Part shown: in pieces, positions 25,720-35,408 of the stretch | How positions within the stretch are numbered: the first letter of the stretch is position 1 | Layout of the letters: each line of letters opens with the position of its first letter | DNA from: Bermanella sp. | GTDB taxonomy: Bacteria > Pseudomonadota > Gammaproteobacteria > Pseudomonadales > Oceanobacteraceae | Length of the DNA stretch: 37,572 nucleotides | Assembly (NCBI GenBank): GCA_002683575.1 | Contig: NYTP01000112.1 | Coordinates: forward strand, 1-37,572 | Reading direction: 5' to 3' | Made by a program: the position numbers and the translations under genes | Notes under the pieces: generated by a model | Told to the model about the DNA's origin: nothing | Database searches by the model: none | Seen by the model: the letters and a program-made list of their open reading frames with translations, nothing else

Positions 25720-26481
25720 CTAGCGAGTTAAAATACGCTCAGAAATTTCAAATACGATGGCATCAGCCGAAACCTTGTTCGGCCACTTCTCACCCACTAA
25801 ATCGATCATGGCTTTTCGCACCGCTACATTGGCCCAGCCATCTTTCTTTAAACTGGCATTGGCCACCTGTAGACCTTCCACAGTTGCCACTTGCGCGTGT
25901 AACTCATTATTTTGACTGCTTAATTTAGCAACTAACATGGGTAAATTGGCCGATGCCATTTTACGACCTTTAGGGTAATTCACCTGCCCACCCATCCAAA
26001 CAAGCTGGCCATTGGCTTGATCGCTTTCACCTGTTGCTAGGTTGTAGATAATATCGGTATTAGTCAGTTCAATATCACCGTTAATTTGAGTTTTTGATTG
26101 TGCGATCACACGATTGATCAACCCTGCACTGACAAAACCGCTGGTTTTTTCAAGGTTAACTTGCTGTGACAACGCATTATAAGAAAGTTGAGTATTAAAC
26201 TGAGCAGCATTGGAGTCCACTGCAAGATCCGCTTTGATATTACCCGTTAGCAAACTCCATGGGTGTAACGACCAATCACTCGATACTTGACCTGTCATTG
26301 CGTGCTTAACAACCACCTGACCTTGCCATAGGGTGCCGGAAACCGCCAACACATCAACCGGTAAGTTGTTAGGTGACAGGGCTCGATAAACCACATTCAA
26401 TGGGGTAAGTGCGATTAAGCAAACAACATAAATAATAATACTGACGGCAATTAAGCGTTTATTTCCTTTGGCCTTAGCCAC
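25720..26481 (-). CDS. gspN: type II secretion system protein GspN
   Basis: This 253-residue GspN-family protein has one N-terminal membrane helix (KRLIAVSIIIYVVCLIALTP) and a periplasmic beta-rich domain: LPVDVLAVSGTLWQGQ and WSLHPWSLLTGNIKADLAV are typical of the family. GspN is an accessory component present in only some type II systems. I set the start at a GTG (26479-26481) with AAGG upstream; the longer frame back to 26619 adds sequence that does not look like protein of this family. It heads the gspN-gspC-gspD group. Confidence 0.85.
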   Translation of the reverse strand: MAKAKGNKRLIAVSIIIYVVCLIALTPLNVVYRALSPNNLPVDVLAVSGTLWQGQVVVKHAMTGQVSSDWSLHPWSLLTGNIKADLAVDSNAAQFNTQLSYNALSQQVNLEKTSGFVSAGLINRVIAQSKTQINGDIELTNTDIIYNLATGESDQANGQLVWMGGQVNYPKGRKMASANLPMLVAKLSSQNNELHAQVATVEGLQVANASLKKDGWANVAVRKAMIDLVGEKWPNKVSADAIVFEISERILTR

Positions 26482-26642
26482 TATGCAACAACCTTGTACA
26501 AATCTAAGGGGCACCATTGTAAAGCAGGTAAGCAAGACTGTAACACCACTGTATGACAAAAAAGTGAAACAAAACGGTAAAATTTGACAAAATATTAGAC
26601 TAAGTGAGCCAGCGCACAAAAAATAAGCACTATTTACAAGGC

Positions 26643-26670
26643 AAAAAAAAGGCCTCCCTCAGGAGACCTT
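26643..26670 (-). terminator. terminator of the groESL operon
   Basis: On the minus strand AAGGTCTCC and GGAGGCCTT form a nine-pair stem (one G-U) with a TGAG loop, followed by a run of T residues. It lies 28 bases beyond the groEL stop. Confidence 0.9.
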
Positions 26671-26698
26671 CTTTTATAGCGTAAGGTGAAAGGCTGAA

Positions 26699-28342
<1,644 letters not shown>

Positions 28343-28391
28343 TCAACTCCTTAAAATATACTTATTGAAAATAACAAACGTGAACTGAAGA

Positions 28392-28682
28392 TTAAGCTTC
28401 AATGATGCCGTAGATCTCGCCTTCGCTCATAATCAATAGCTCTTCGCCATCAATTTTTACTGTGTTAGTGCCGTATTGACCAAACAATACGGTATCACCC
28501 TCTTTTACCGCTAGGGCTTGAACATCACCATTTTGTAAAATGCGGCCAGTACCGACTGCTACGACTTCACCTTGGTTCGGTTTTTCCGCAGCTGCGCCAG
28601 GAAGCACGATACCGCCAGCCGTTTTAGTTTCTTCTTCTTTACGACGAACAACAATTCGATCGTGTAACGGACGGATTTTCAT
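28392..28682 (-). CDS. groES: co-chaperonin GroES
   Basis: This 96-residue co-chaperonin caps GroEL. It starts [18 protein letters not shown], has the mobile loop ([16 protein letters not shown]), and ends [17 protein letters not shown] precedes the ATG at good spacing. The leader contains a small hairpin tggctg/cagcca at 28715-28729. The gene is led by a sigma-32-type promoter. Confidence 0.99.
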   Translation of the reverse strand: MKIRPLHDRIVVRRKEEETKTAGGIVLPGAAAEKPNQGEVVAVGTGRILQNGDVQALAVKEGDTVLFGQYGTNTVKIDGEELLIMSEGEIYGIIEA

Positions 28683-28783
28683 TAACGTATCTCCAAACGA
28701 GTTTCAGTGTTAAATGGCTGAGACAGCCAATTCTTTTATTATTAAGTGACTTAGCATCACCGGATTAAAATCGTGTTGTTAAA

Positions 28784-28809
28784 ATGGGGGCGGCTAAGGA
28801 GAATTCAAC
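28784..28809 (-). promoter_or_regulatory. sigma-32 (RpoH) heat-shock promoter of groESL
   Basis: On the minus strand a -35 GTTGAA (28804-28809; consensus CTTGAA) is followed after 14 bases by CCCCAT (28784-28789) and then TTT. This matches the RpoH consensus and spacing. It lies about 100 bases before the groES start, just after the fxsA stop. Confidence 0.85.
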
Positions 28810-28832
28810 ACCTTACCTGAGTTTTTTTTCAA

Positions 28833-29270
28833 TTAATCTTCCCGGCGGTACTGACCTTCAATAACATTACCGCTTTCACCCTTTGTCGGCCCCTGACCTG
28901 GAGCTTGCCCACCAGGCTGTATGATCATGCCTTTTTGTAAAATAGCCGCTGCCAATGTATTGCGAACAAAGGGTAAAAGGCCGATCAAAGCCAATGTATC
29001 GGTGACAAATCCCGGTATTAGCAGCAATGCGCCACAAATAAACACCATCAAACCACTTAAAACGGTTTGCGCCGGCATTTGACCTTGAGCAATTTGCTCA
29101 CGAACCAAACTTAATGTGCGAAAACCCTGGGTCTTGATTAAAAACACCCCTAAGAATGCGGTACACAAGGTCATAAAAACCGCGGTCATAGCCCCTAACT
29201 TACCACCAACTTGCGCAAAGACTGCCACTTCAATAAGGGGCAATAGGACCAATAACAATAAAAATCTCAT
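28833..29270 (-). CDS. fxsA: FxsA family membrane protein
   Basis: This 145-residue inner-membrane protein has three to four hydrophobic helices, the family opening MRFLLLLVLLPLIEVAVFAQ, and LLLIPGFVTDTLALIGLLPF. A polar Gly/Gln-rich tail follows. In E. coli FxsA can relieve F-plasmid exclusion of phage T7; its normal role is unknown. It lies directly upstream of groESL in the same direction, as in enterobacteria. I used the ATG at 29268-29270 because the longer frame begins with TTG and adds a charged stretch before the first helix. Confidence 0.92.
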   Translation of the reverse strand: MRFLLLLVLLPLIEVAVFAQVGGKLGAMTAVFMTLCTAFLGVFLIKTQGFRTLSLVREQIAQGQMPAQTVLSGLMVFICGALLLIPGFVTDTLALIGLLPFVRNTLAAAILQKGMIIQPGGQAPGQGPTKGESGNVIEGQYRRED

Positions 29271-29359
29271 AATTTCTCTCTTTTTTACCAAGATACCTTA
29301 ATGGTGGTGTTGTTTTTGCTTTTCAAGGATAACCATCGTTTTTTTGACGCGGAGATACC

Positions 29360-29887
29360 ATGCAAGAACTGATCGTCATTTTAGATACCAGCATCAAGGT
29401 CACCCTTGGTGCCATGATTGCCGGTTTATCTGGGTACTGGCTATCGGGCATGCGCATTAAGCACAACCGAGCCCAGCAGCGCCTAGACCACCAGCGTGAT
29501 TTATTAGAAGGCATTGCGCAACAAGCAGAACAAGTCCATCACGTATTTATGAAGTACTTCGAATTAATCAATGAATACATGAATGCCACCAAAAACCGTT
29601 ACGACTGGCCTCAAAGCCGCCGCAGCGAACTTTACTTGGTGCTTGATGAGCTGGTCCATAGCTTCAATGAGCTAACCGCTGCCGAATCTAAGCTGTTATT
29701 ACTCAATGAAAAGCCACTGTATAAAAGCCTGCGCAAATTTCGCAGCAAGGTGATTTTTTTTCGCCGCCACTTTTATATTGATAAAAAAGATTTAAATGAA
29801 CAAGAAGCCCAAGACATTAAACGTGAAGTCAGCAAGCTTAGGGAACAATTCTTTGATGCCTTAAGCCACCGCTATGCCGAAGTCTAA
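29360..29887 (+). CDS. membrane-anchored helical protein of unknown function
   Basis: This 175-residue protein has one N-terminal membrane helix (about 10-30, KVTLGAMIAGLSGYWLSGM). The rest is almost entirely alpha-helical and rich in charged residues, Gln and Leu (for example QRLDHQRDLLEGIAQQAEQV), suggesting coiled-coil or helical-bundle structure in the cytoplasm. GGAG lies six bases before the ATG. I do not recognise the family. It is followed by a strong terminator and reads as a single-gene unit, divergent from fxsA. Confidence 0.72.
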   Translation: MQELIVILDTSIKVTLGAMIAGLSGYWLSGMRIKHNRAQQRLDHQRDLLEGIAQQAEQVHHVFMKYFELINEYMNATKNRYDWPQSRRSELYLVLDELVHSFNELTAAESKLLLLNEKPLYKSLRKFRSKVIFFRRHFYIDKKDLNEQEAQDIKREVSKLREQFFDALSHRYAEV

Positions 29888-29926
29888 CCCTATCTAGTTA
29901 TCCTGTCATTGTTGTGTAGACCGCTT

Positions 29927-29953
29927 GCCCCGAGGATTCCTCGGGGCTTTTTT
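29927..29953 (+). terminator. rho-independent terminator
   Basis: A perfect nine-pair GC-rich stem (gccccgagg with cctcggggc) with an att loop is followed by six T residues. It lies 39 bases after the stop of the upstream gene. Confidence 0.92.
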
Positions 29954-30127
29954 ATGTACAGGATGTACGGTATAACGCGGTGCCATGGATGGCAAAAAGC
30001 GTATATGTTCAGGATACACAGTATAACGCGGTGCCATGGAGACCCAATACACTCACTGCGTTCATGGGGCCAGCTTTGGCAAAAAGCGTATATGTACAGG
30101 ATACACAGTATGACGCGGTGCCATGGA
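29954..30127 (+). repeat. tandem hairpin repeat, 51-bp unit, with a 36-bp insertion in unit 2
   Basis: Units begin at 29954, 30005 and 30092 with ATGT(A/T)CAGGAT. The first unit is 51 bases and contains ACGC (29975-29978), ggt, GCCAT, gg, ATGGC, aaaaa, GCGT (29999-30002), a nested hairpin. The second unit is 87 bases because 36 bases interrupt it between ccatgga and tggcaaaaag. The third is cut off after gccatgga at about 30127. GTTCAGGA and GCCATGGATGGC are shared with the cluster at 19077-19204. Reading frames across this stretch are only translations of the repeat. Confidence 0.82.
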
Positions 30128-30188
30128 AAACAACGAGCACATTTGATTGCTAGCCAAACCCTCCATTTTTTAAGATCATGCCCCTCGA

Positions 30189-30216
30189 TTGACAACCCAC
30201 AGCTGCAGCTTATAAT
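30189..30216 (+). promoter_or_regulatory. consensus sigma-70 promoter of the Mn riboswitch transcript
   Basis: A perfect TTGACA at 30189-30194 and a perfect TATAAT at 30211-30216 are separated by 16 bases. Transcription should begin near 30223, just before the riboswitch aptamer. Both boxes match the consensus exactly, which implies strong basal transcription with control exerted later by the RNA. Confidence 0.88.
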
Positions 30217-30225
30217 GCGCGCCAT

Positions 30226-30401
30226 CTTAGGGGAGTAGCCTGCCAATATTATTGGTGATGCTGTCAACATAATTGAGCCCTCATGGCTTATGGTGGCATC
30301 GTGTGATGAGTTTTATACTCGCGCATCGGCAAGACTTAAGGTAAATAGCAACCCCAATGGCGGGAGGTTGTCGTTTACCTTTGGTTCGAATCCCGCCGGA
30401 G
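30226..30401 (+). ncRNA. yybP-ykoY manganese riboswitch with translational expression platform
   Basis: The aptamer (about 30226-30340) begins cttaGGGGAGTAGCCTGCC, the hallmark 5' segment of this class, continues with GTCAACATA, and closes with GCATCGGCAAGACTTAAG; ctta and taag can form the base stem. Downstream two hairpins compete. One (30340-30379) pairs ggtaaa with tttacc and caacc with ggttg. The other pairs ggcggga (30359-30365) with tcccgcc (30391-30397) and abuts the ribosome-binding site GGAG (30398-30401). No T tract follows, so control is probably at translation. The class senses Mn2+ and typically controls UPF0016-type and MntP exporters, as here. Confidence 0.85.
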
Positions 30402-30407
30402 CCCTTC

Positions 30408-30968
30408 ATGGAAGCATTATTCACTTCAACTCTTACTGTCGCCCTGGCTGAAATTGGCGATAAGACTCAACTTCTGTCTCTTTTGCTTGCTGCACGATTT
30501 TCAAACAAACGGGCCATTATTGCCGGTATTTTGCTGGCCACGATTATTAACCATGGTTTAAGCGCGTGGCTAGGGCAGTATTCTATTCAATGGCTCAGCA
30601 GCGACTGGGTGCAGTACATTTTATCGGGCAGTTTTATCGCCATTGGTTTGTGGATTCTTATTCCTGACAAAATGGACGAAGAAACCAACCTGATGGCCAA
30701 TCTTGGGCCGTTCTTCGCCACCCTTATTTTATTTTTCCTAGCGGAAATTGGCGACAAAACACAAGTGGCTACTGTGGTGTTAGGCGCTCAATACCAAAAC
30801 CTATTATGGGTGACACTGGGTACCACCATCGGCATGTTACTGGCCAACATCCCTGTTATTTATTTTGGCGAGGCTCTGATGAAACGACTGCCGCTCAATG
30901 CCACCCGCATATTAGCGGCCAGCCTGTTTATCATCATGGGAATCATCACCGGCTTTTGGCCAAGCTAA
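30408..30968 (+). CDS. TMEM165/GDT1 (UPF0016) family Mn2+ exporter
   Basis: This 186-residue inner-membrane protein has six helices and the two family signatures: AEIGDKTQLLSLLLA near residues 14-28 and AEIGDKTQVATVVLGA near 107-122. The acidic E-x-G-D motifs form the cation path. Family members (MneA in Vibrio, GDT1/TMEM165 in eukaryotes) export manganese or exchange Ca2+/Mn2+ for protons. The start at 30408 is six bases after GGAG; a frame opening at 30357 lies inside the riboswitch and is rejected. Mn2+-riboswitch control fits a protective role against manganese overload. Confidence 0.92.
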   Translation: MEALFTSTLTVALAEIGDKTQLLSLLLAARFSNKRAIIAGILLATIINHGLSAWLGQYSIQWLSSDWVQYILSGSFIAIGLWILIPDKMDEETNLMANLGPFFATLILFFLAEIGDKTQVATVVLGAQYQNLLWVTLGTTIGMLLANIPVIYFGEALMKRLPLNATRILAASLFIIMGIITGFWPS

Positions 30969-31057
30969 TAAAACGCACTTGGCACGTATTGGCGAATCGC
31001 AAAGAACACGCTAAGGTGAAACCCTTCTTTTTTAACCACTCTCTAGAAAGGTCACTT

Positions 31058-31819
31058 ATGCAAATTGAAAATAGCGTCATTGTGATTACCGGTGCGGCTC
31101 AAGGCTTAGGGCAATCTATGGCCCTCTACCTCGCTCAAAAACATGCGAAGTTAGCCTTAATAGATCTAGATGCCGATAAATTGGCCACTACTCAGACTTT
31201 ATGCGAACAAGCTGGCAGCCCAAAAGTTCAGTATTACCTGTGTAATGTGGCCAAAGAGGCCGATGTTGAGGAAACATTTCAAACGATTGGCACTGACTTT
31301 GGCGCCCTCAACGCACTGGTAAACAATGCAGGCATTCTGCGCGACGGCCTCTTGATCAAACAAAAGGATGGCCAATTGACTAAGCTGCCCTTATCTCATT
31401 GGCAAAGCGTGATTGACGTTAATTTAACCGGTGTATTCTTGTGCGGACGCGAATTTGCTTATCAAAGCGCTCAAATGCAGCAAGCCGGTTGTATTATCAA
31501 CATTTCAAGCATCTCCCGTGCGGGGAACATGGGGCAAAGTAACTACAGCGCCGCCAAAGCCGGTGTTGCCTCATTAACCGTCGCATGGGCAAAAGAGCTA
31601 TCGGGTTACGGTATTCGCAGTAACGCCATCGCACCTGGGTTTATCCGCACCGACATGACGGCCAGTATTCGAGAAGACGTACTCGCTAAAATGACGGCTA
31701 TGATTCCAGCTAAACGCATGGGCGAGGCGGACGAGATCGCCCACAGCGTGGCATTTTTACTGGAAAACGACTACATGAACGGCCGGATTATTGAGCTCGA
31801 TGGTGGCTTGAGACTATAA
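31058..31819 (+). CDS. short-chain dehydrogenase/reductase (FabG-like)
   Basis: This 253-residue classical SDR has the cofactor motif TGAAQGLG (residues 11-18), ALIDLD after the second strand, and NNAG (about 89-92). The catalytic Ser is in INISSIS, with Tyr/Lys in YSAAK (about 163-167), and the C-terminus is GRIIELDGG. The Asp at the end of the second strand points to NAD(H) preference. The fold resembles FabG, but it stands outside any fab cluster, so the substrate is uncertain. The ATG has AAAGG eight bases upstream; the much longer frame back to 30806 overlaps the exporter gene in another phase and is rejected. Confidence 0.9.
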   Translation: MQIENSVIVITGAAQGLGQSMALYLAQKHAKLALIDLDADKLATTQTLCEQAGSPKVQYYLCNVAKEADVEETFQTIGTDFGALNALVNNAGILRDGLLIKQKDGQLTKLPLSHWQSVIDVNLTGVFLCGREFAYQSAQMQQAGCIINISSISRAGNMGQSNYSAAKAGVASLTVAWAKELSGYGIRSNAIAPGFIRTDMTASIREDVLAKMTAMIPAKRMGEADEIAHSVAFLLENDYMNGRIIELDGGLRL

Positions 31820-31905
31820 ATTAACGCCATAAAACTAAGCCTGCATATCTGCATTTTAGTACTAGACTTAATTTATTAAGGTCGTTCTAAACGGAGACAT
31901 CTATT

Positions 31906-33528
31906 ATGTCACTAGGCTTACGCGGTAAATTACTCGCCATTATTGGTTCCGGCATTATAGGCATGGGCATCATCAGTGGCGTCTCCTTTTTATCTTTGTC
32001 TGACAAGGTCCATGAATTTGAAGGGGTCTTAGACCATGATGTCGCTGCAGCATTGGCTGCGGATGCCATGGCGCTTGAATTTAAGATTCAAGTACAGGAA
32101 TGGAAAAACGTATTATTGCGTGGTAAAGATGATGCTAAACGCGAAAAGTACTGGGGTAAATTCCAAAAACAACATGATAAGGTTCAAGAGTTAGGGCAGA
32201 AAGTCATTACTCTGACGGCAAGCCCTGACACCAAAAAACTAACCAATACCTTTCTGAGCGCGCACAAAACCCTTTTAGGTCAATATAAAACCGGTTACGA
32301 GGCTTTTTCAGCTGCCGGGTATGACCATTTTGCCGGCGATAAAGCCGTTTCTGGGATTGATCGCGCCCCCACAAAAATGGCCACGGCGGTTACAGAGTCG
32401 GCATTTAATCAAGCTAAAGTACACAGCGAAGAAGCAACAACGGCAGCAAACTCAACCGTCATCACTGGTATGAGTGTTATTTTAGTGGCTATGATTGGCA
32501 TCTTCTTTTTAGCATCTGTGCTCATTAATAATTGGATTTGCACACCCATAACCCAAGCCAGAAAATACATAACTGACTTGGCCCTTGGCCAGCTAGACTT
32601 CAAAGTTGATGCACGCCAAGGCAATGATGAAATCGCTCAAATGTATACCGCTGTGTCTCAGCTTCAAGCAAACTTGAACGAAGGCGCGTCTGCGATTAGC
32701 GACTCTATTACCCAATTAAGTGAGGGTGCTCAATCACTACACGCCATTGCTAGCACCATTCAAAATGGCACACATGATCAATACCAACGCACCGACCAGA
32801 TGGCTACGGCCATTACAGAGATGTCAGCTGCTTCGGCTGAGGTGGCGAGACACGCGCAAGACGCTGCCGGTGTAGCAAACGATGTTGAAAAATCCGCATC
32901 TACGGGCGTGGGAATCATGCGCCATGCTATTGCCAGCATTAATACCACCAGTGAACAAATATCCAGTACCGCAGAAGTGGTGCGTAATTTAGAAATGGAC
33001 ACTAAAAATGTGGGTACCGTGCTCGACGTCATTAAGGGCATTGCCGAACAAACTAACCTACTGGCCTTAAACGCGGCCATTGAAGCGGCCCGGGCTGGCG
33101 AACAAGGCCGAGGGTTTGCGGTGGTAGCCGACGAGGTACGTACCCTTGCCCAGCGCACACAAGAAAGTACCGCAGAAATCCATACCATTATTGAGAACGT
33201 TCAAAACGGCGCTCTGAATGCGGTAACGGCAATCGAGTCTGGCCAAACCAGAACAGAAGAGAGTGTCACGCAAGTGAATCAGGCTGGCGAAACCATCGAG
33301 CAAATCAGCCATGATATTCAACAAATACTAGGCACCAACGAACAAATCGCACAAGCAGCTCAAGAGCAAAGCAGTGTCTCGGATGACATCTCTCAAAACG
33401 TCAACGAAATCACCAGCATTGCCGAAGACAGCTCCAAGCATGCAAAAGAAACCCTTGAATTAAGCGAGCAACTCAAGGGCATGTCGGATACCTTACGCGT
33501 GCAAATTCGTAAATTAAAAGCCAGCTAA
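31906..33528 (+). CDS. methyl-accepting chemotaxis protein
   Basis: This 540-residue chemoreceptor has a first membrane helix (about 8-30) and a helical periplasmic sensing domain (about 31-183, with [18 protein letters not shown]). A second helix (about 184-208) is followed by HAMP (about 209-262) and a long cytoplasmic coiled coil. The signalling hairpin near 379-415 contains [19 protein letters not shown] and [18 protein letters not shown]. It lacks the C-terminal CheR-docking pentapeptide and ends QIRKLKAS. The sensed ligand cannot be predicted. No other chemotaxis gene is near. Confidence 0.96.
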   Translation: MSLGLRGKLLAIIGSGIIGMGIISGVSFLSLSDKVHEFEGVLDHDVAAALAADAMALEFKIQVQEWKNVLLRGKDDAKREKYWGKFQKQHDKVQELGQKVITLTASPDTKKLTNTFLSAHKTLLGQYKTGYEAFSAAGYDHFAGDKAVSGIDRAPTKMATAVTESAFNQAKVHSEEATTAANSTVITGMSVILVAMIGIFFLASVLINNWICTPITQARKYITDLALGQLDFKVDARQGNDEIAQMYTAVSQLQANLNEGASAISDSITQLSEGAQSLHAIASTIQNGTHDQYQRTDQMATAITEMSAASAEVARHAQDAAGVANDVEKSASTGVGIMRHAIASINTTSEQISSTAEVVRNLEMDTKNVGTVLDVIKGIAEQTNLLALNAAIEAARAGEQGRGFAVVADEVRTLAQRTQESTAEIHTIIENVQNGALNAVTAIESGQTRTEESVTQVNQAGETIEQISHDIQQILGTNEQIAQAAQEQSSVSDDISQNVNEITSIAEDSSKHAKETLELSEQLKGMSDTLRVQIRKLKAS

Positions 33529-33553
33529 AAGATGCCTGTGTTAAGATTCAGGG

Positions 33554-33850
33554 ATGAATTTTGACGACTTAATTTTTGCTGAGCTAAGCCACATACCATT
33601 TGGCCATACCATCAGTTATGGCCAGCTGGCTCGCCAAATAGGTTATGCGAATCACGCCAGACAAGTGGCGCGAACGCTAAAGAACCTACCAAAAGATACA
33701 CAACTTCCTTGGCATAGAGTTATAAATAGCCAAGGAAAAATCAGCTTACCAAAACAATCTGACGCCTACACCGAACAACGCGCTCGACTTCTCAGTGAGG
33801 GAGTTCCCATCACTAATGATACAGTCAAGAAGCCCTATTTTCTTGGCTGA
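33554..33850 (+). CDS. alkyltransferase-like protein (ATL, MGMT family)
   Basis: This 98-residue protein of the DNA-methyltransferase (MGMT/Ogt) fold has PWHRV at residues 52-56, where active alkyltransferases have PCHRV. The acceptor Cys is Trp, so it cannot take alkyl groups. ATL proteins bind O6-alkylguanine, flip it out and recruit nucleotide-excision repair. The DNA-binding segment HARQVARTLKNLP and the closing GKISL are conserved. It starts 25 bases after the chemoreceptor gene. Its last 26 bases overlap the end of ampG on the opposite strand. Confidence 0.92.
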   Translation: MNFDDLIFAELSHIPFGHTISYGQLARQIGYANHARQVARTLKNLPKDTQLPWHRVINSQGKISLPKQSDAYTEQRARLLSEGVPITNDTVKKPYFLG

Positions 33851-35408
33851 CAGCCTGTTCGTGTACTTGCAACGATCTCTGAGTTAACACAACTAAGAGC
33901 AATATAGGCAGGCCGATAAAGCCTGTAAAAATGAAAAAACCAGGGTAGCTAATACTCTCCACAATACTGCCCGAATAACCCGCTAATATCTTAGGTATCA
34001 AGGTCATAAGGGAGGAGAAGATTGCGTATTGCATTGCGGTAAATTGCACATTCACTAAGCTGGATAAAAACGCTACAAAAGCCGCCGTTGCAATACCGGC
34101 AACCAGGTTGTCAGCAGACACCACTGCGTATAACACAGCCACATTCTTACCTGAGAAATACAATGCGATGAACATCATATTGGTCACCACAACCAATAAT
34201 GCACTAATAAACAATACTCGCATCACACCATGACGCATCACCCAGATGCCGCCTAAGAACCCGCCAATAATGGTCATAGCTAAACCAAAAAACTTCACAG
34301 CATTAGCAATATCGACCTTGGTAAAACCTAAATCTTGATAAAACAGGTTACTCATAACGCCTAGCACAATATCGCTGATGCGATACAAACCAATCAGCGC
34401 CAATAACAACCAAGCGGTTTTAACGCCATAATCATCGAAGAATTGTTTAACCGGGGACACATAGCTGTGAGCCAACATTTGTCGATTAGCGACACCCATT
34501 AAAATACACAGCCTACCAAGTACCACCGCAACAACCAGCGCACATGCCAAACGTAATAACTCAATGGCAAAACCCGATAACGCCTTATTATTTAAAGCAT
34601 CTGTCAGCAGTACCTTTAATTGGTCAGATATATCGCGGCTTAAATAGAAACACACCACAAAGCCCACTACACACACCAAAAAAGCCAACAATAAGCCTAA
34701 ATATTCATTAGATGAATGAGTGAATTGCGACTCGCGCTTGATCGGTTCTGAAATTAAAAATGTCGCCACGACCCCCACCAGCCCAAATAACGCCATGGCG
34801 TAATAGGTATATTGCCACGCCTGGTAAACATATAACTCAGTGGTAGAACCAAGATAGCTGGCTAAATACAAGGCACCGGCACCCGCGACAATCATTGCAA
34901 TACGATAGCCTGCAATATAAGCGGCACTTAATAAGCCCTGCATATCGGCGGATGCCACTTCTATGCGATAAGCATCAATGGAAATATCTTGGGTGGCAGC
35001 CGAAAACCCCAACAAAACAGCGCCAATAGCCATCCATGTTAAATCTGCATCAATAATGGGATTGGAAGATGCCATGATACAAATCGCACTGATGATGCCC
35101 ACCTGAGCAAGCAACAACCAAGAGCGACGCAGGCCCAATACTTTGGTTAAAACAGGCAGTGGCAGACAATCGACGAGCGGCGCCCAAACAAATTTAAAGC
35201 TGTAACCCAAGGCAGCCCAACTAAAATACGTTACCGTGGACTTACTAATCCCCGCCTCACCCAACCACAAAGACAGAGATGAAAAGATCAGCATCAATGG
35301 TAGGCCGGCTGAAAAGCCCAGCAGAAGCATAAAAAAAACCTGGCGCTGAAAAAGCGCCTTAAAGCTTTCGCTCCAGCTGTGCTGGGCTTGAAGGGATTTA
35401 ATATCCAT
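33825..35408 (-). CDS. ampG: AmpG-type muropeptide permease (MFS)
   Basis: This 527-residue inner-membrane transporter has about 14 hydrophobic helices. The AmpG signature region near the N-terminus is FSAGLPLMLIFSSLSLWLGE, followed by SWAALGYSFKFVWAPLVD and ATQDISIDAYRIE. AmpG imports anhydromuropeptides released from the cell wall for recycling, and through them can set beta-lactamase induction. The ATG overlaps the yajQ stop by one base (TAATG), so the two are translationally coupled. Its 3' end overlaps the ATL gene by 26 bases tail to tail. Confidence 0.92.
   Translation of the reverse strand: MDIKSLQAQHSWSESFKALFQRQVFFMLLLGFSAGLPLMLIFSSLSLWLGEAGISKSTVTYFSWAALGYSFKFVWAPLVDCLPLPVLTKVLGLRRSWLLLAQVGIISAICIMASSNPIIDADLTWMAIGAVLLGFSAATQDISIDAYRIEVASADMQGLLSAAYIAGYRIAMIVAGAGALYLASYLGSTTELYVYQAWQYTYYAMALFGLVGVVATFLISEPIKRESQFTHSSNEYLGLLLAFLVCVVGFVVCFYLSRDISDQLKVLLTDALNNKALSGFAIELLRLACALVVAVVLGRLCILMGVANRQMLAHSYVSPVKQFFDDYGVKTAWLLLALIGLYRISDIVLGVMSNLFYQDLGFTKVDIANAVKFFGLAMTIIGGFLGGIWVMRHGVMRVLFISALLVVVTNMMFIALYFSGKNVAVLYAVVSADNLVAGIATAAFVAFLSSLVNVQFTAMQYAIFSSLMTLIPKILAGYSGSIVESISYPGFFIFTGFIGLPILLLVVLTQRSLQVHEQAVSQENRAS

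Noticed and set aside
29890-30270. Overlapping open frames on both strands across the repeat cluster.
   Set aside because: They only translate the repeat units (for example recurring WHRVI on the minus strand), run through a terminator, a promoter and a riboswitch, and lack ribosome-binding sites.
30345-30405. Sequence ggttcgaatcccgcc resembles the T-arm and 3' end of a tRNA gene.
   Set aside because: The base pairs needed for a T stem are absent (tttgg against cccgc), and no acceptor, D or anticodon arm can be drawn. The bases form the expression-platform hairpin of the Mn riboswitch.
30806-31057. A 5' extension of the SDR gene giving a 337-residue protein.
   Set aside because: The extra 84 residues overlap the exporter gene in another phase and do not resemble an SDR N-terminus. 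The ATG at 31058 has a good ribosome-binding site and places TGAAQGLG at the usual position.
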